Positions 7,833-16,600 of a stretch of DNA of 64,000 nt are shown piece by piece (position 1 is the stretch's first letter; each line of letters opens with the position of its first letter). The stretch spans positions 54,531 through 118,530 of the forward strand of contig JAQWRY010000021.1 of assembly GCA_029243485.1 (NCBI GenBank), written 5' to 3'. The stretch comes from Candidatus Binatia bacterium (GTDB lineage Bacteria > Desulfobacterota > Binatia > UBA12015). A program made the position numbers and the translations under genes. The notes beneath the pieces are model-generated. The model did not search any database. It saw nothing but the letters and a program-made list of their open reading frames with translations, and was not told the DNA's origin.

Positions 7833-8089
7833 CTAAAAGCCCCGGGAAAACGGAGCGTAGTCCACGTACACCTGTTCATCGGTGGGGCTCGAGAGAAGCG
7901 GGCCCTCGAAGTCGCGTGCAGTTCGACGAAGGATATCTCGCCGTTCGTCGAGTCGCGCACGAACGACACGAGTCCCCGATCTTGCCCAGGAGAGTCCCCG
8001 AACTCCCCACCGTAGACATGCGAGCCGTCGAAGCTCATCGCGACCGTACCGGGGTCGTCGATGCGGTGAAGCCACCCGTCACCGGATCC
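7833..8089 (-). pseudogene. Remnant of a YVTN/lactonase-type beta-propeller protein, frameshifted
   Basis: Minus-strand reading from 8089 gives GDGWLHRIDDPG, then AMSFDGSHVYGG and GLVSFVRDSTNGEISFVEL. These are the SxDGxHVY...V-x-RD-x-x-TG-x-(I/L)-x-FVE blade repeats of lactonase/hemagglutinin-like propellers. The next blade (SSPTDEQVYVDY) is in a different frame, so there is a frameshift at about 7910. The frame is closed upstream by TAG at 8090-8092 and downstream by a stop at 7833. Only about one and a half blades remain of a gene that would normally be several hundred codons. A 63-codon open frame at 8095-8286 directly upstream may be another eroded piece. Confidence 0.6.
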
Positions 8090-8318
8090 CTAGTCTAGGG
8101 ACGCAGCGTCGTCAGGAGATTCTTGTAGGGGATGCCCAACTCGCCGCCGAGCACACCGACGAACGCGGAGTCGGGGCTCGACCCGCTCGCATCCCAAGCG
8201 TAGACGGCGATGGAGTCCCTGCTGGGCACGAGGGGCTGGGCGATTCTTCCCCTCATTGGTTCCCCGCGTGTAAATCCTTCTCCCATCGGGTACAGCCGTT
8301 GAACCCGGACGGAGCTGA

Positions 8319-9860
8319 ATGGACCCCAACCCCGTATCCCCCGCAGAACAGGCGGACAGCACCCCGAGCCTCGCGCCCGACCGAGCCACGGACACTACAC
8401 TCGACGCGGGAATCCGCCCCGCCGGCCCTGCGGTGCCGCCGCTCACCATGGCCACGAAGCTCTGGTACGGCATCGGGCAGGCGGCGGAGGGGATCAAGGA
8501 CCACGCATTCACCGCGTTCCTCCTTTTCTACTACACCCAGACCCTAGGCCTCTCCGGGACACTCGCTGGCTTCGCTCTAATCATCGCACTCGTCTTCGAT
8601 GCGGTGACGGATCCTCTGACCGGCGTCCTTTCCGACCGCCTCGATTCAAAGTGGGGACGGCGACATCCGTTCATGTACGCCGCAGCCTTACCCATGGCCG
8701 TGACGTTCTACTTGGTCTTCGCTCCGCCCGCCGGATTGAGCGATGGTGCACTCTTCGCCTGGCTCACCGTGTTCACGGTCCTGACGCGCGCCTCGATGAC
8801 GCTCTATCACGTCCCGCACATGTCGCTCGGAGCAGAGCTCTCGACGGACTACGACGAACGCACGCAGATCGTTCAGCTGCGCAGCATCGGTGGCTCCCTG
8901 GGCATCGCGGCATGCACGGCCGTGCCGGCGCTCTACTACTTTCGACCAACACCGGACTTTCCCAACGGCCAGCTCAACCCCGCCGTCTATCCGCCCTTTG
9001 CGTTCGTGTTCGGCATCTTGATCTGCGTCGCGATCTTCGTGTCCGCTTTGGGCACGCACAATCGTGTGCCGTATCTTCCGAAGCCGGACGGATCCGCGAG
9101 CGAGCGCAACGCCTTGTCCGGAATCGTCCATGACATGGGCGAGCTGCTGGAGCTCGAGTCCTTTCGAGCGCTGTTCTTCGGAACCACGACGATCTTCATC
9201 GCCTTGGGGCTGTCGGCCGCGCTCGGCCTCTACGCCGCGACGTACTTCTGGAAGATCACGATGACCGAGATGCTGATCGGCGGGGCCTGCACGGCGCTTG
9301 GCGGGATCGTCGGCTTCATCGTGTGGCCCGTCGTCGCGAATCGGATCGACAAGAAACCCACCTTCGTCCTCGGCGCCACGATCTTCATCATCTTCGCCGC
9401 GATCCCCTACCTCCTGAAAACCGCAGGGCTCTACCCGGCCGAGGGCAGCGCCGGCTATCTGCCCGTCTACTACGTCAACCAATTCCTGTGGACCTTCGGC
9501 ATCATCGCCGCCGCCATCACCGGCGGGTCGATGATGGCGGACGTGACCGACGAAGACGAATGTCGCAATCGCCGACGCCGGGAAGGCGTGTTCTTCGGCG
9601 CGAGTTCTTTCTCCGCAAAGTGCGCTTCGGGAATCGGCATCATGCTCGCAGGCATGGTCGTCGACTACGTCGGCCTCGTGACGGACATGGCCCCCGAAGA
9701 CGTGACGCCCGCAATGCAAGCCAATCTCGGCTCGGTCGTCGGCCTGACGCTACTCGTCCTCGTTTCGATCGGTACCGTCTTCTTCTCCCGCTACAAGATC
9801 ACACGAGAGATTCACGCGGGCTTCCGCGAGACCCTCGACGCGCGCGCGAACGAGGACTGA
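8319..9860 (+). CDS. MFS transporter of the GPH (MelB-like) cation:sugar symporter family
   Basis: 513 residues. A hydrophilic N-terminal extension of about 43 residues precedes the first helix (MATKLWYGIGQAAEG). GGAG lies five bases before the ATG at 8319, so I keep the long form. The DAVTDPLTGVLSDRLDSKWG motif (about 90-109) after TM2 is diagnostic of the GPH/MFS_2 family. ADVTDEDECRNRRRREG (about 407-423) matches the family's cytoplasmic loop (D-x-x-D-x-x-E...R-R-E-G). Twelve helices are expected. Members co-transport sugars, glycosides or sulfated lipids with Na+ or H+. The nearest intact neighbours (metal efflux on the opposite strand) do not reveal the substrate. Confidence 0.88.
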   Translation: MDPNPVSPAEQADSTPSLAPDRATDTTLDAGIRPAGPAVPPLTMATKLWYGIGQAAEGIKDHAFTAFLLFYYTQTLGLSGTLAGFALIIALVFDAVTDPLTGVLSDRLDSKWGRRHPFMYAAALPMAVTFYLVFAPPAGLSDGALFAWLTVFTVLTRASMTLYHVPHMSLGAELSTDYDERTQIVQLRSIGGSLGIAACTAVPALYYFRPTPDFPNGQLNPAVYPPFAFVFGILICVAIFVSALGTHNRVPYLPKPDGSASERNALSGIVHDMGELLELESFRALFFGTTTIFIALGLSAALGLYAATYFWKITMTEMLIGGACTALGGIVGFIVWPVVANRIDKKPTFVLGATIFIIFAAIPYLLKTAGLYPAEGSAGYLPVYYVNQFLWTFGIIAAAITGGSMMADVTDEDECRNRRRREGVFFGASSFSAKCASGIGIMLAGMVVDYVGLVTDMAPEDVTPAMQANLGSVVGLTLLVLVSIGTVFFSRYKITREIHAGFRETLDARANED

Positions 9861-9884
9861 AGAGTCCGGATCACGCGGACGCCC

Positions 9885-10069
9885 AGAAGCATCCCGGTGC
9901 GGCATTCGAGACGGAGTTGGTCTTCGATGATCCGCGAGAGACACTCCTCGGTAGCGGGACCGTGTTCTTCGGAGGCGATACGTACATCGCCGAGGTGACC
10001 GGTCATCGAATCGACCCGGTAGAGCTCGACGGGGCACACGCGTGTCCCGACTCGGGCCTTCTCCCCTAG
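9885..10069 (+). pseudogene. C-terminal fragment of an SMP-30/NHL-like protein (tentative)
   Basis: The plus frame ending at 10069 reads FETELVFDDPRETLLGSG, then TVFFGGDTYIAEVTGHRI. This resembles the last strand pair of strictosidine-synthase/SMP-30-like propellers. There is no start and no upstream part, since it directly follows the stop of the MFS gene. It ends five bases before the facing stop of the metal pump gene. I read it as the leftover 3' end of a deleted gene. Confidence 0.3.
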
Positions 10070-10073
10070 AAGC

Positions 10074-13000
10074 TCACGAGCCCGCCGTGTCGCCGTCGTC
10101 GCCTGCCGCGAACACCCGGTAGAGCGCCGGGAGAACAACGAGCGTCAGAATCGTGCTCGAAAGCAGCCCCCCGACGACCACGGTCGCGAGCGGCCGCTGC
10201 ACTTCGGCACCCGTGCCGGTTGCGGTCGCCATCGGCAGGAACCCGAGAGACGCTACAAGTGCCGTCATCAGAACCGGACGAAGGCGGGTGACGGCTCCAT
10301 CGATGATCGCACGATCGCGAGCCATGCCGCCTGCCCGTAACTCGTTCACGAACGTAATCATCACGAGCCCATTGAGGACCGCGACACCGGACAACGCGAT
10401 GAAGCCCACGGCGGCCGAAATCGAGAAAGGCATGTCGCGCAGCCACAGGCTCAGGATTCCACCCGAGAGTGCCAACGGCACGCCCGTGAAGACCATCAGC
10501 GCCGGCCGGAAGGACCCGAAGCTGGAATAGAGCAACAAGAGGATCACGAGAAGGCAAAGCGGCACGACCAAAAGCAGTCGCTCCTTCGCTCGCACCAGGT
10601 TCTCGAACTGGCCGCCCCACGAAAGCCAAGTACCGGCCGGCAGCGTGACATTCGCGCCCACCCGTTTCTGTGCCTCCGCGACGAACGATCCGATGTCTCG
10701 GCCGCGTACGTTGGTCTGTACGACGATTCGTCGTTTCCCGTTCTCCCGGCTGATCTGGTTCGGCCCCTCCGCGACCACGATGTCCGCCACCGCGGAGAGC
10801 GGGAGGTACGGAAGCGACGCACGCTCGACGTCGTCTCCGCCCAGGTTCAAGGAAAGCCGTGGACGATCGATGTGTGACAACGGCACCGGCAGGTTCTCGA
10901 GCGCCACTCGGTCCGCGCGCATCTCCTCCGGCAGCCGCACGACAACGTCAAACCGCCGATCGCCCTGGAACACCTGCCCCGCGGGCCTCCCTCCCACCGC
11001 AATTTCCACGACCTCGTGCACGTCAGCGACGGTGAGCCCGTAGGGAGCGATCGCTTGACGGTCGACTTCGATGTTCAGTACCGGAGCGCCGGACACCTGC
11101 TCGACCCGCGTATCGGCAGCGCCGGGGATGCTGCGCAGTTCGGCGGCGATCTGTTCGGCGACGGGCAAGATCTGATCGAACTCGTCACCGAACACACGCA
11201 CCGCGATGTCGGCGCGCACACCCGCGATGAGCTCATTGAAGAGCATCTGGATCGGTTGTGTGAACTCGTACGCCTGGCCGGGGATCTTCTCGAGGAGTAC
11301 TTGAACCCGTGCCTGAAGGTCGGCCTTCGTGTCACTCGGATCCGGCCACTCCTCGCGAGGCTTCAGCATGAGGAAGGTGTCCGAGACATGCGGGGGCATC
11401 GGGTCGGTCCCAAGCTCTCCCGTACCGGTGCGCGAGAACACGAACGCGATCTCCGGTACGTCGCGCAGTCGCCGCTCGAGATCGCGTTGCATGTCGGTCG
11501 CTTGGGCGACACTCGTGCTCGGGATCCGGATCGCGTGGACGAGGATGTCCAGCTCCGAGAGCGTCGGCGCGAACTCCTGGCCGAGCGAACGCGAGAGGAG
11601 GAGCGTTCCCGCGAAAAGGACCACCGCGGCCACCACGACCACGTGACGGAACCGCAACGCCCAACGAACGACGGCCTCGTACATCTGCTTGGCCGCGCCG
11701 AACAGACGCCCCTCGCCTTCGCGAACCCGGCCGGTGACCACCAGCGCGACCATCGCCGGCACGAACGTGAGGGAGAGGACGAAGGCCGCCGTCAGCGCGA
11801 AGATCACGGTCAACGCCATCGGCTGGAACATCTTCCCCTCGACCCCCGACAACGCGAGGATCGGAAGATAGACGAGGATGATGATCGTCTCGCCGAACGC
11901 CGTGGCCCCGCGAACCTGCCGGCTCGCATTGAAAACGGTCTCGAGGCGTTCTTCCCGCGTGAGAATCCGGCCGAGCTCCGCCTGACGCTGCCCGAGCCTC
12001 CGAAGACAGTTCTCCACGATGATCACGGCGCCGTCGACGATCAGACCAAAGTCGATCGCACCGAGGCTCATCAGGTTTCCGCTGGTCTTTGTGTGCGCCA
12101 TGCCGATCGCCGCGAGCAGCATCGACAGTGGGATCGCAAGCGCGGTCACCAGCGCGGCGCGCAAGTTCCCGAGCATGAGAAACAAAACGACGATGACCAG
12201 CAGTGCACCCTCGACCAGATTGTCTCGTACGGTGCGAATCGTCGCGTCCACGAGTTGGGTTCGGTCGAGCACGGTTTTGGCTCGCACGCCCGGCGGCAAG
12301 CTCGCGCGCACCTCCGCCATCTTCTGGTCGACCGCTGCGGAGACCGTCCGGCTATTCTCACCGATACGCATCAAGGCCGTACCCAGGACGACCTCCTCAC
12401 CGTTCTCCGATGCGCTTCCGCGACGCAGCTCGCCGCCAATCGCGATGGTGGCGACGGCAGCAAGACGCACCGGAATCCCCTGGCGCTCCGCGACTACGAT
12501 CTCGTTGAAATCTTCTGCACGGGTCAGGCGACCCGAGGCGCGAACGACGAAGCTCTCGCCGTTGCTCTCGACGAAGCCGGCACCCGTCGCCGAATTGCTC
12601 CGCTCGAGCGCGCGAATCAGATCCGAGAACGTGAGCCCGAAGGCGGCGAGAGCATGCGGGTCCGGCTGAACCTGGTACTGCTTCACGTAGCCGCCGACCG
12701 CGTCCACGCCAGCGACCCCCGGGACCGTGGCGACCTGCGGACGGATGATCCAATCCTCGACGGTGCGAAGAAACGCCGCGAGCTCCACCTCGGTGCGCAA
12801 GGTCTCGCCGGCGGGCGTGCGATACGAACCATCGGTCTGCCAACCCGGCTTCCCGTCTCGCACGTCCGCGCCCTGTCCACCGGGATGCTCGTACTCGACG
12901 GTCCACATGTAGATCTCACTCAGACCGGTCGAGATCGGGCCGAGGAACGTCTCCACGTCGTCAGGCAGGCTTCGCGCGATCTCTCCGAGTCGCTCCGAGA

Positions 13001-13328
13001 CCTGCTGGCGCGCGAAGTAGATGTCGACCGAGTCCTCGAAGACCGCGGTGACCTGGACGTATCCGTTGCGCGACAGGGAGCGGGTGTAGTCCAGCCCAGG
13101 AATCCCGCTGAGTGCCGTCTCGAGCGGGAACGCGACGAGCTTCTCGACTTCCTCGGGCGTGAGGGATGGCGCCAGCCCGCTGATCCGCACCTGGCGATTG
13201 GTGATGTCCGGAACCGCGTCGATGGGCAGAATCGAGAGAGAGTGGGCGCCGTACAGTGCAGCCGCGACAACCGTGGCCAACACCAGCCCGCGCTGCTCGA
13301 CAGAGAATCGGAGAATGCGTTCGAGCAT
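10074..13328 (-). CDS. czcA: CzcA-like heavy-metal RND efflux pump, inner-membrane subunit
   Basis: A 1084-residue RND transporter, close to the usual 1,030-1,080. It has the N-terminal helix followed by IDAVPDITNRQVRI, a large periplasmic loop, and TM4 with DFGLIVDGAVIIVEN at 426-440. That motif (DFGxxxDGAxxxxEN) is the HME1 signature of Zn/Co/Cd exporters. Cu/Ag pumps such as CusA lack it. The second periplasmic loop begins near residue 560, and the C-terminal helices contain SGVAVLNGLVMITFVNELR. It works with the adaptor and outer-membrane factor encoded just upstream, using the proton gradient. Last gene of the czcC-czcB-czcA operon. Periplasmic residues about 180-205 contain a Gly/Asp-rich insertion. 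Confidence 0.92.
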   Translation of the reverse strand: MLERILRFSVEQRGLVLATVVAAALYGAHSLSILPIDAVPDITNRQVRISGLAPSLTPEEVEKLVAFPLETALSGIPGLDYTRSLSRNGYVQVTAVFEDSVDIYFARQQVSERLGEIARSLPDDVETFLGPISTGLSEIYMWTVEYEHPGGQGADVRDGKPGWQTDGSYRTPAGETLRTEVELAAFLRTVEDWIIRPQVATVPGVAGVDAVGGYVKQYQVQPDPHALAAFGLTFSDLIRALERSNSATGAGFVESNGESFVVRASGRLTRAEDFNEIVVAERQGIPVRLAAVATIAIGGELRRGSASENGEEVVLGTALMRIGENSRTVSAAVDQKMAEVRASLPPGVRAKTVLDRTQLVDATIRTVRDNLVEGALLVIVVLFLMLGNLRAALVTALAIPLSMLLAAIGMAHTKTSGNLMSLGAIDFGLIVDGAVIIVENCLRRLGQRQAELGRILTREERLETVFNASRQVRGATAFGETIIILVYLPILALSGVEGKMFQPMALTVIFALTAAFVLSLTFVPAMVALVVTGRVREGEGRLFGAAKQMYEAVVRWALRFRHVVVVAAVVLFAGTLLLSRSLGQEFAPTLSELDILVHAIRIPSTSVAQATDMQRDLERRLRDVPEIAFVFSRTGTGELGTDPMPPHVSDTFLMLKPREEWPDPSDTKADLQARVQVLLEKIPGQAYEFTQPIQMLFNELIAGVRADIAVRVFGDEFDQILPVAEQIAAELRSIPGAADTRVEQVSGAPVLNIEVDRQAIAPYGLTVADVHEVVEIAVGGRPAGQVFQGDRRFDVVVRLPEEMRADRVALENLPVPLSHIDRPRLSLNLGGDDVERASLPYLPLSAVADIVVAEGPNQISRENGKRRIVVQTNVRGRDIGSFVAEAQKRVGANVTLPAGTWLSWGGQFENLVRAKERLLLVVPLCLLVILLLLYSSFGSFRPALMVFTGVPLALSGGILSLWLRDMPFSISAAVGFIALSGVAVLNGLVMITFVNELRAGGMARDRAIIDGAVTRLRPVLMTALVASLGFLPMATATGTGAEVQRPLATVVVGGLLSSTILTLVVLPALYRVFAAGDDGDTAGS

Positions 13329-13335
13329 GGCCGCC

Positions 13336-14247
13336 TCAGTGATCGTGGTGCGTGTCGGCGTCTTTGCCGAGCTCGGCCTTCACGAGGAAGGCGCGCTCGT
13401 CCGCGAATCGTTCGCCGGCAGCAAGCCCCGCGGTAATCTCGGCGCGCGTTCGGCCCATCCGGCCGACAGTGACTGCGCGGGGCACGAAGGAGTCGCCCTC
13501 GACGACGAACAGGACGTCTTTGCCGCCCTTCGTGTACAGCGCACGACGCGGAACGACGACGGCCGCCGCCTGATCAAGAGCAACCGTCGCGACGGCAAAC
13601 GTACCAGGACGCCATGCCCGATCCTCATTCGACAACACGACACGGGCCTTCGCCGTCCGGGTAGCCTGATCGACGATCGGTGCGATGTAGGAGATCGTGC
13701 CTTCGGCCTGAAGACCCCCGTTTGGAGCCGCGATGACCACCGGCCGGCCCACCTGCACGTCGGGCAACGCCTTTTGGTACACGGCGATGTTGACCCAGAC
13801 GTCGGAGAGGTCCGCAATGATGTACGCGGGGCGATCCCGCGTTACCGCCTCGCCGGGAACCACGTGCTTGTCGATTACGGTCCCGTCGAACGCCGCGCGC
13901 AACTCGAAGGCGGCGAGCTTGTCACTCTCGATGACCGCGAGCACGTCACCCGCACGGACCGGATCGCCGACCTGCTTCTTCACCTCGCGCACGATGCCCG
14001 CGAACCGGGGCGCAACGTGGGCGAGACGGTCCGCGTTGGGGCGCACTTCCGCGGGGAGTTCGATTCCTTCGTCGACGATGCCCGCACGGGCTGTCGCCAA
14101 CGTCACTCCGTGCCGCTCGAAGTCGTCGACCGAAAACGGCCCGGCCTCCTCGTGGGAACCATGCTCGTGGTCGTCGCCCCCTGCTCCCCGAGCCACGCCC
14201 GGGATCATCAAGAACAACACCAGCATGCCGATCTCGAGCTGCTTCAT
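13336..14247 (-). CDS. czcB: CzcB-like RND periplasmic adaptor (membrane fusion protein)
   Basis: 303 residues with an N-terminal signal (LVLFLMIPGVARG) and a lipoyl/barrel-sandwich region (VGDPVRAGDVLAVIESDKL, GTVIDKHVVPGEAV). A beta-barrel segment (DVWVNIAVYQKALPDVQVG) and a membrane-proximal domain follow. Both ends are His-rich: DDHEHGSHEE after the signal and DTHHDH at the C-terminus, suggesting metal binding in the periplasm. It lacks the long alpha-hairpin, as do many compact CzcB proteins. It overlaps czcC by ATGA and leaves seven bases to czcA. Role: links inner and outer membrane parts of the pump and may hand over metal. Confidence 0.9.
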   Translation of the reverse strand: MKQLEIGMLVLFLMIPGVARGAGGDDHEHGSHEEAGPFSVDDFERHGVTLATARAGIVDEGIELPAEVRPNADRLAHVAPRFAGIVREVKKQVGDPVRAGDVLAVIESDKLAAFELRAAFDGTVIDKHVVPGEAVTRDRPAYIIADLSDVWVNIAVYQKALPDVQVGRPVVIAAPNGGLQAEGTISYIAPIVDQATRTAKARVVLSNEDRAWRPGTFAVATVALDQAAAVVVPRRALYTKGGKDVLFVVEGDSFVPRAVTVGRMGRTRAEITAGLAAGERFADERAFLVKAELGKDADTHHDH

Positions 14248-15569
14248 CGTGGGGCTCCGTTTTCCGGGTCTGCATCGAACGCCGTCGCCGTGAGTCGTTC
14301 CAGGTCAGCGCGAGCGAGGTGATACGAAGCGAGAACGGTCAAGTACTGAGAGCGCAGCTCGAAGAGCGTACGCTGCGCATCGAGTACGTCCATCGATCGA
14401 AACAGGCCCTGCCGATGGCCGTCGCGAGCGCCCGCGAACGTCTGTTCGGCTGCAGGAAGCGTATCCCGACGAAGGGTCTCCGCTTGCCCATGGGCAGCAA
14501 TGAGCTCGGCGTATCGTTGCCTAACCTGCGCGCGGGCCGAGAGCTCCGCCGATGCCCGCTGCGCCTTCGCCTTCGAAAGATCTCGGGTCGCGGCCAACAC
14601 GTTTCCCTGGTTTCGATCGAACACCGGCAACGGAACCGAGAACGCGAAGACCACGGCGTTGTCGCCATTGTCACTAAAGTGCCGACCTCCGAGACTGAGC
14701 GTCGGGTCCGGGAGACGCCGTGCCTCCGCGAGCGAGAGAGCTGCCGATCGCCGATCGAGCTCCGTCACCCACCGAGCGATGTCCGGGTTTTCGTACACTC
14801 GTTGCTCGAGCTTGGCCAGAGGAGGTGCCGCGACCAGCTGCGCCAGGTCGCCCGCGACGGAAGAGAACTGCGGCACGACGCTTCCCCAACTCACTGCGAG
14901 AGCAACGCGCGCTGCCGCGAGGGCTCCTTCCGCGCGTTGACGGCGAACACGGACGGTAGAGAGCTCCACCTCGGCGCGCGTTCGCTCCACGTGCGACGCC
15001 CCGCCCGCTTCGGCAAACGAGCGAACCTGTCGGACCGAATCTCCTACGAGGCGTTCCATCTCCCGAAGAAGCTCGAGTTGCTGCTGTGCGGACAACGCAG
15101 CCACGAACGCCTTCGTCGTGTCAGTCAGAACGCCGAGTCGCACGGCCTCGTACTGCCACTGCGAGAGATCACGCTCCAACTCGGCGACGCGGCGCCGCCG
15201 CGACGGCTTGCCGCCGATCGGAATCAACTGAGAGAGCCAGACGGTCGACTCGCCTTGCTCGAACGCGGCGCGATCGCCCGAGCCGCCCAGGTTCTCGAGC
15301 TCGACCAGAATCTGCGGATTGGGCAGAAGGCCCGCCTGAATGGCGCGCGCATCGCGACTTCGCACCTCCAGCGAAAAGACGGCGAGCTCCGGGTTCCCAA
15401 CCAGCGCCGCGGCGACGGCGTTGCGCAAGGTCAGCGCGCCCGTCGGCTCGTTCAGCGGCGCGACGGATTCGGGCGATGGAGGCCCGGTTTCCGCGCGGGA
15501 GAAGTTGAGCCCACCGGAGGCGAACAGCAAGACGCCGGCGAGCGAGCAGAGAAAACGAACAGTCTTCAC
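14244..15569 (-). CDS. czcC: CzcC-like outer-membrane efflux protein
   Basis: 441 residues of the TolC/OEP family. The start is GTG at 15569 with GAGG six bases upstream. It has a signal peptide (SLAGVLLFASGGLNFSRAE) and two repeated OEP halves rich in long amphipathic helices. The characteristic LRNAVAAALVGNPEL and LSLAEARRLPDPTLSLGG blocks are present, with KTPxxx-type ends absent. It forms the exit duct for the metal pump. First of the three pump genes, it overlaps czcB and lies 86 bp downstream of a small secreted Cys/His protein gene on the same strand, which is probably part of the operon. Confidence 0.88.
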   Translation of the reverse strand: MKTVRFLCSLAGVLLFASGGLNFSRAETGPPSPESVAPLNEPTGALTLRNAVAAALVGNPELAVFSLEVRSRDARAIQAGLLPNPQILVELENLGGSGDRAAFEQGESTVWLSQLIPIGGKPSRRRRVAELERDLSQWQYEAVRLGVLTDTTKAFVAALSAQQQLELLREMERLVGDSVRQVRSFAEAGGASHVERTRAEVELSTVRVRRQRAEGALAAARVALAVSWGSVVPQFSSVAGDLAQLVAAPPLAKLEQRVYENPDIARWVTELDRRSAALSLAEARRLPDPTLSLGGRHFSDNGDNAVVFAFSVPLPVFDRNQGNVLAATRDLSKAKAQRASAELSARAQVRQRYAELIAAHGQAETLRRDTLPAAEQTFAGARDGHRQGLFRSMDVLDAQRTLFELRSQYLTVLASYHLARADLERLTATAFDADPENGAPR

Positions 15570-15655
15570 AGTGATCCTCGAAAGTCATTAGGAGCGCATG
15601 CGGTCCGGGGGACACCCACGGGCCGCGACGAAACTGGGCTCGAAAACGACTGGGA

Positions 15656-16090
15656 TCAGACCAGCAGGACGATCGTTCTGCGTTGCAAGACTGCGGGCGC
15701 ATGCGCGGCCTCGCCGAAGTGCGACACGCGCGCGACGGCGTCGGCAGCTTCGGCCCCCGCGGGATTCGCCACGACGTTCGCCAACGACCTGATGCGCGGG
15801 TGCGAAGAACTCGGACCGCACTGGCTCGTTCGCAGGCTCAAATCTCGGCACGGGTGGTGTGCGAACTCGTCGGGGTCGAGTGCTCCCCACTCCGGATGGT
15901 GGCGTTCCACCTCTTGCGTACACCTACCGTCGGCGTGGGAGAGCTCGAGGACGGTATGACCGTCTTCGGCGATGCAGAGGTTCAGATCGAACGGCGCTTC
16001 GAGACCCGCCGCGAGCTGCAGCAGAAGGGCGAGGCAGCCCACTGCGGCCCGCTGGGTGCGACGTCGATGCATCCGCGCCAATCTATCCAT
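15656..16090 (-). CDS. Small secreted Cys/His-containing protein upstream of the czc genes
   Basis: 144 residues with an N-terminal hydrophobic signal (AAVGCLALLLQLAAGLEAP), preceded by basic residues; an internal Met at 16072 is an alternative start. The mature part has LCIAEDGHTVLE, HADGRC, ERHHPEW and HHPCRDLSL. This pattern of paired Cys and His occurs in small proteins that often precede czcCBA operons. No function is established. A periplasmic metal-binding or metal-sensing role is an inference from the motif and from its place 86 bp before czcC. Confidence 0.6.
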   Translation of the reverse strand: MDRLARMHRRRTQRAAVGCLALLLQLAAGLEAPFDLNLCIAEDGHTVLELSHADGRCTQEVERHHPEWGALDPDEFAHHPCRDLSLRTSQCGPSSSHPRIRSLANVVANPAGAEAADAVARVSHFGEAAHAPAVLQRRTIVLLV

Positions 16091-16213
16091 CTCGCCGCGT
16101 ACAAGCCAGCCGGGAGGCGAATGGGGTCGCCTACTCGCCCCAGCCCTTCACTCTCGGGAACAACACGCTGCTCAGCTTTGGGAACATGCCGCTCACCTTA
16201 AAGGGCATGATGA

Positions 16214-16384
16214 CCAGGAGTTATCGTCGTGTACGAGCAGTTCACGCAATCGCAAGAGATCTACTTCGGGCCGCTCGAGTTTCGGAAGTACGAGAAGATC
16301 GGCTTCGCGAGCCCCAGCGGGAAAGTCGATCTCAAGCCCTCTGTTCTCGAAGGACTTGGCTTCGATCCGCTGCCGTCTCGGTGA
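16214..16384 (+). pseudogene. Fragment of a molybdopterin oxidoreductase (C-terminal region)
   Basis: The plus frame between a TGA at 16211-16213 and a TGA at 16382-16384 encodes about 55 residues ending in KIGFASPSGKVDLKP and LEGLGFDPLP. The F-x-(S/T)-PSGK-V-x-L...LGxDPLP pattern is a well-known stretch before the guanine-dinucleotide-binding domain of DMSO-reductase-family enzymes. No other part of such a gene is present. Recognisable sequence stops at about 16375, exactly where a GST fragment on the other strand stops. Confidence 0.6.
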
Positions 16385-16568
16385 TGACGGTGTCTCCGTG
16401 TACCAGGGTCGGCACCTTGCCCATTGAATTGATCGCCCGATACTCCGGCGTCTTGTTCTCGCCGGCCGCGAAGTCGACTACGATCTGCTCATGCGGCGCA
16501 TCGAGCTCCTTGAGCATCCTATCTGTGGTGAGCCCTCGACTCATCGGGTTGAAATAGTGCTTCATCAT
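16368..16568 (-). pseudogene. Glutathione S-transferase, N-terminal half only
   Basis: The minus strand from the tandem ATG at 16568/16565 reads MMKHYFNPMSRG, then INSMGKVPTLVHGD and TVITETAA. This is the thioredoxin-like GSH-binding domain, including the cis-Pro VPTL motif and the E-x GSH contact. After TETAA the family pattern (ICxYL...) is lost and the frame soon ends at 16332. The whole C-terminal helical domain is missing. The break coincides with the end of the molybdopterin-oxidoreductase fragment on the other strand, marking a rearrangement junction. Confidence 0.75.
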
Positions 16569-16600
16569 CCGGCGGTACCACATCGGAAAGGAACACCCAC

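Noticed and set aside
10074..13328. Copper/silver (CusA) assignment of the RND pump
   Set aside because: The TM4 motif is DFGLIVDGAVIIVEN, the HME1 (Zn/Co/Cd) form. No CusF-like gene is present.
11016..13436. Very long open frame antisense to czcA (about 800 codons)
   Set aside because: It is low in hydrophobic order, rich in Arg/His/Asp and has no family pattern. The opposite strand encodes a complete CzcA. Long antisense frames are common in GC-rich coding DNA.
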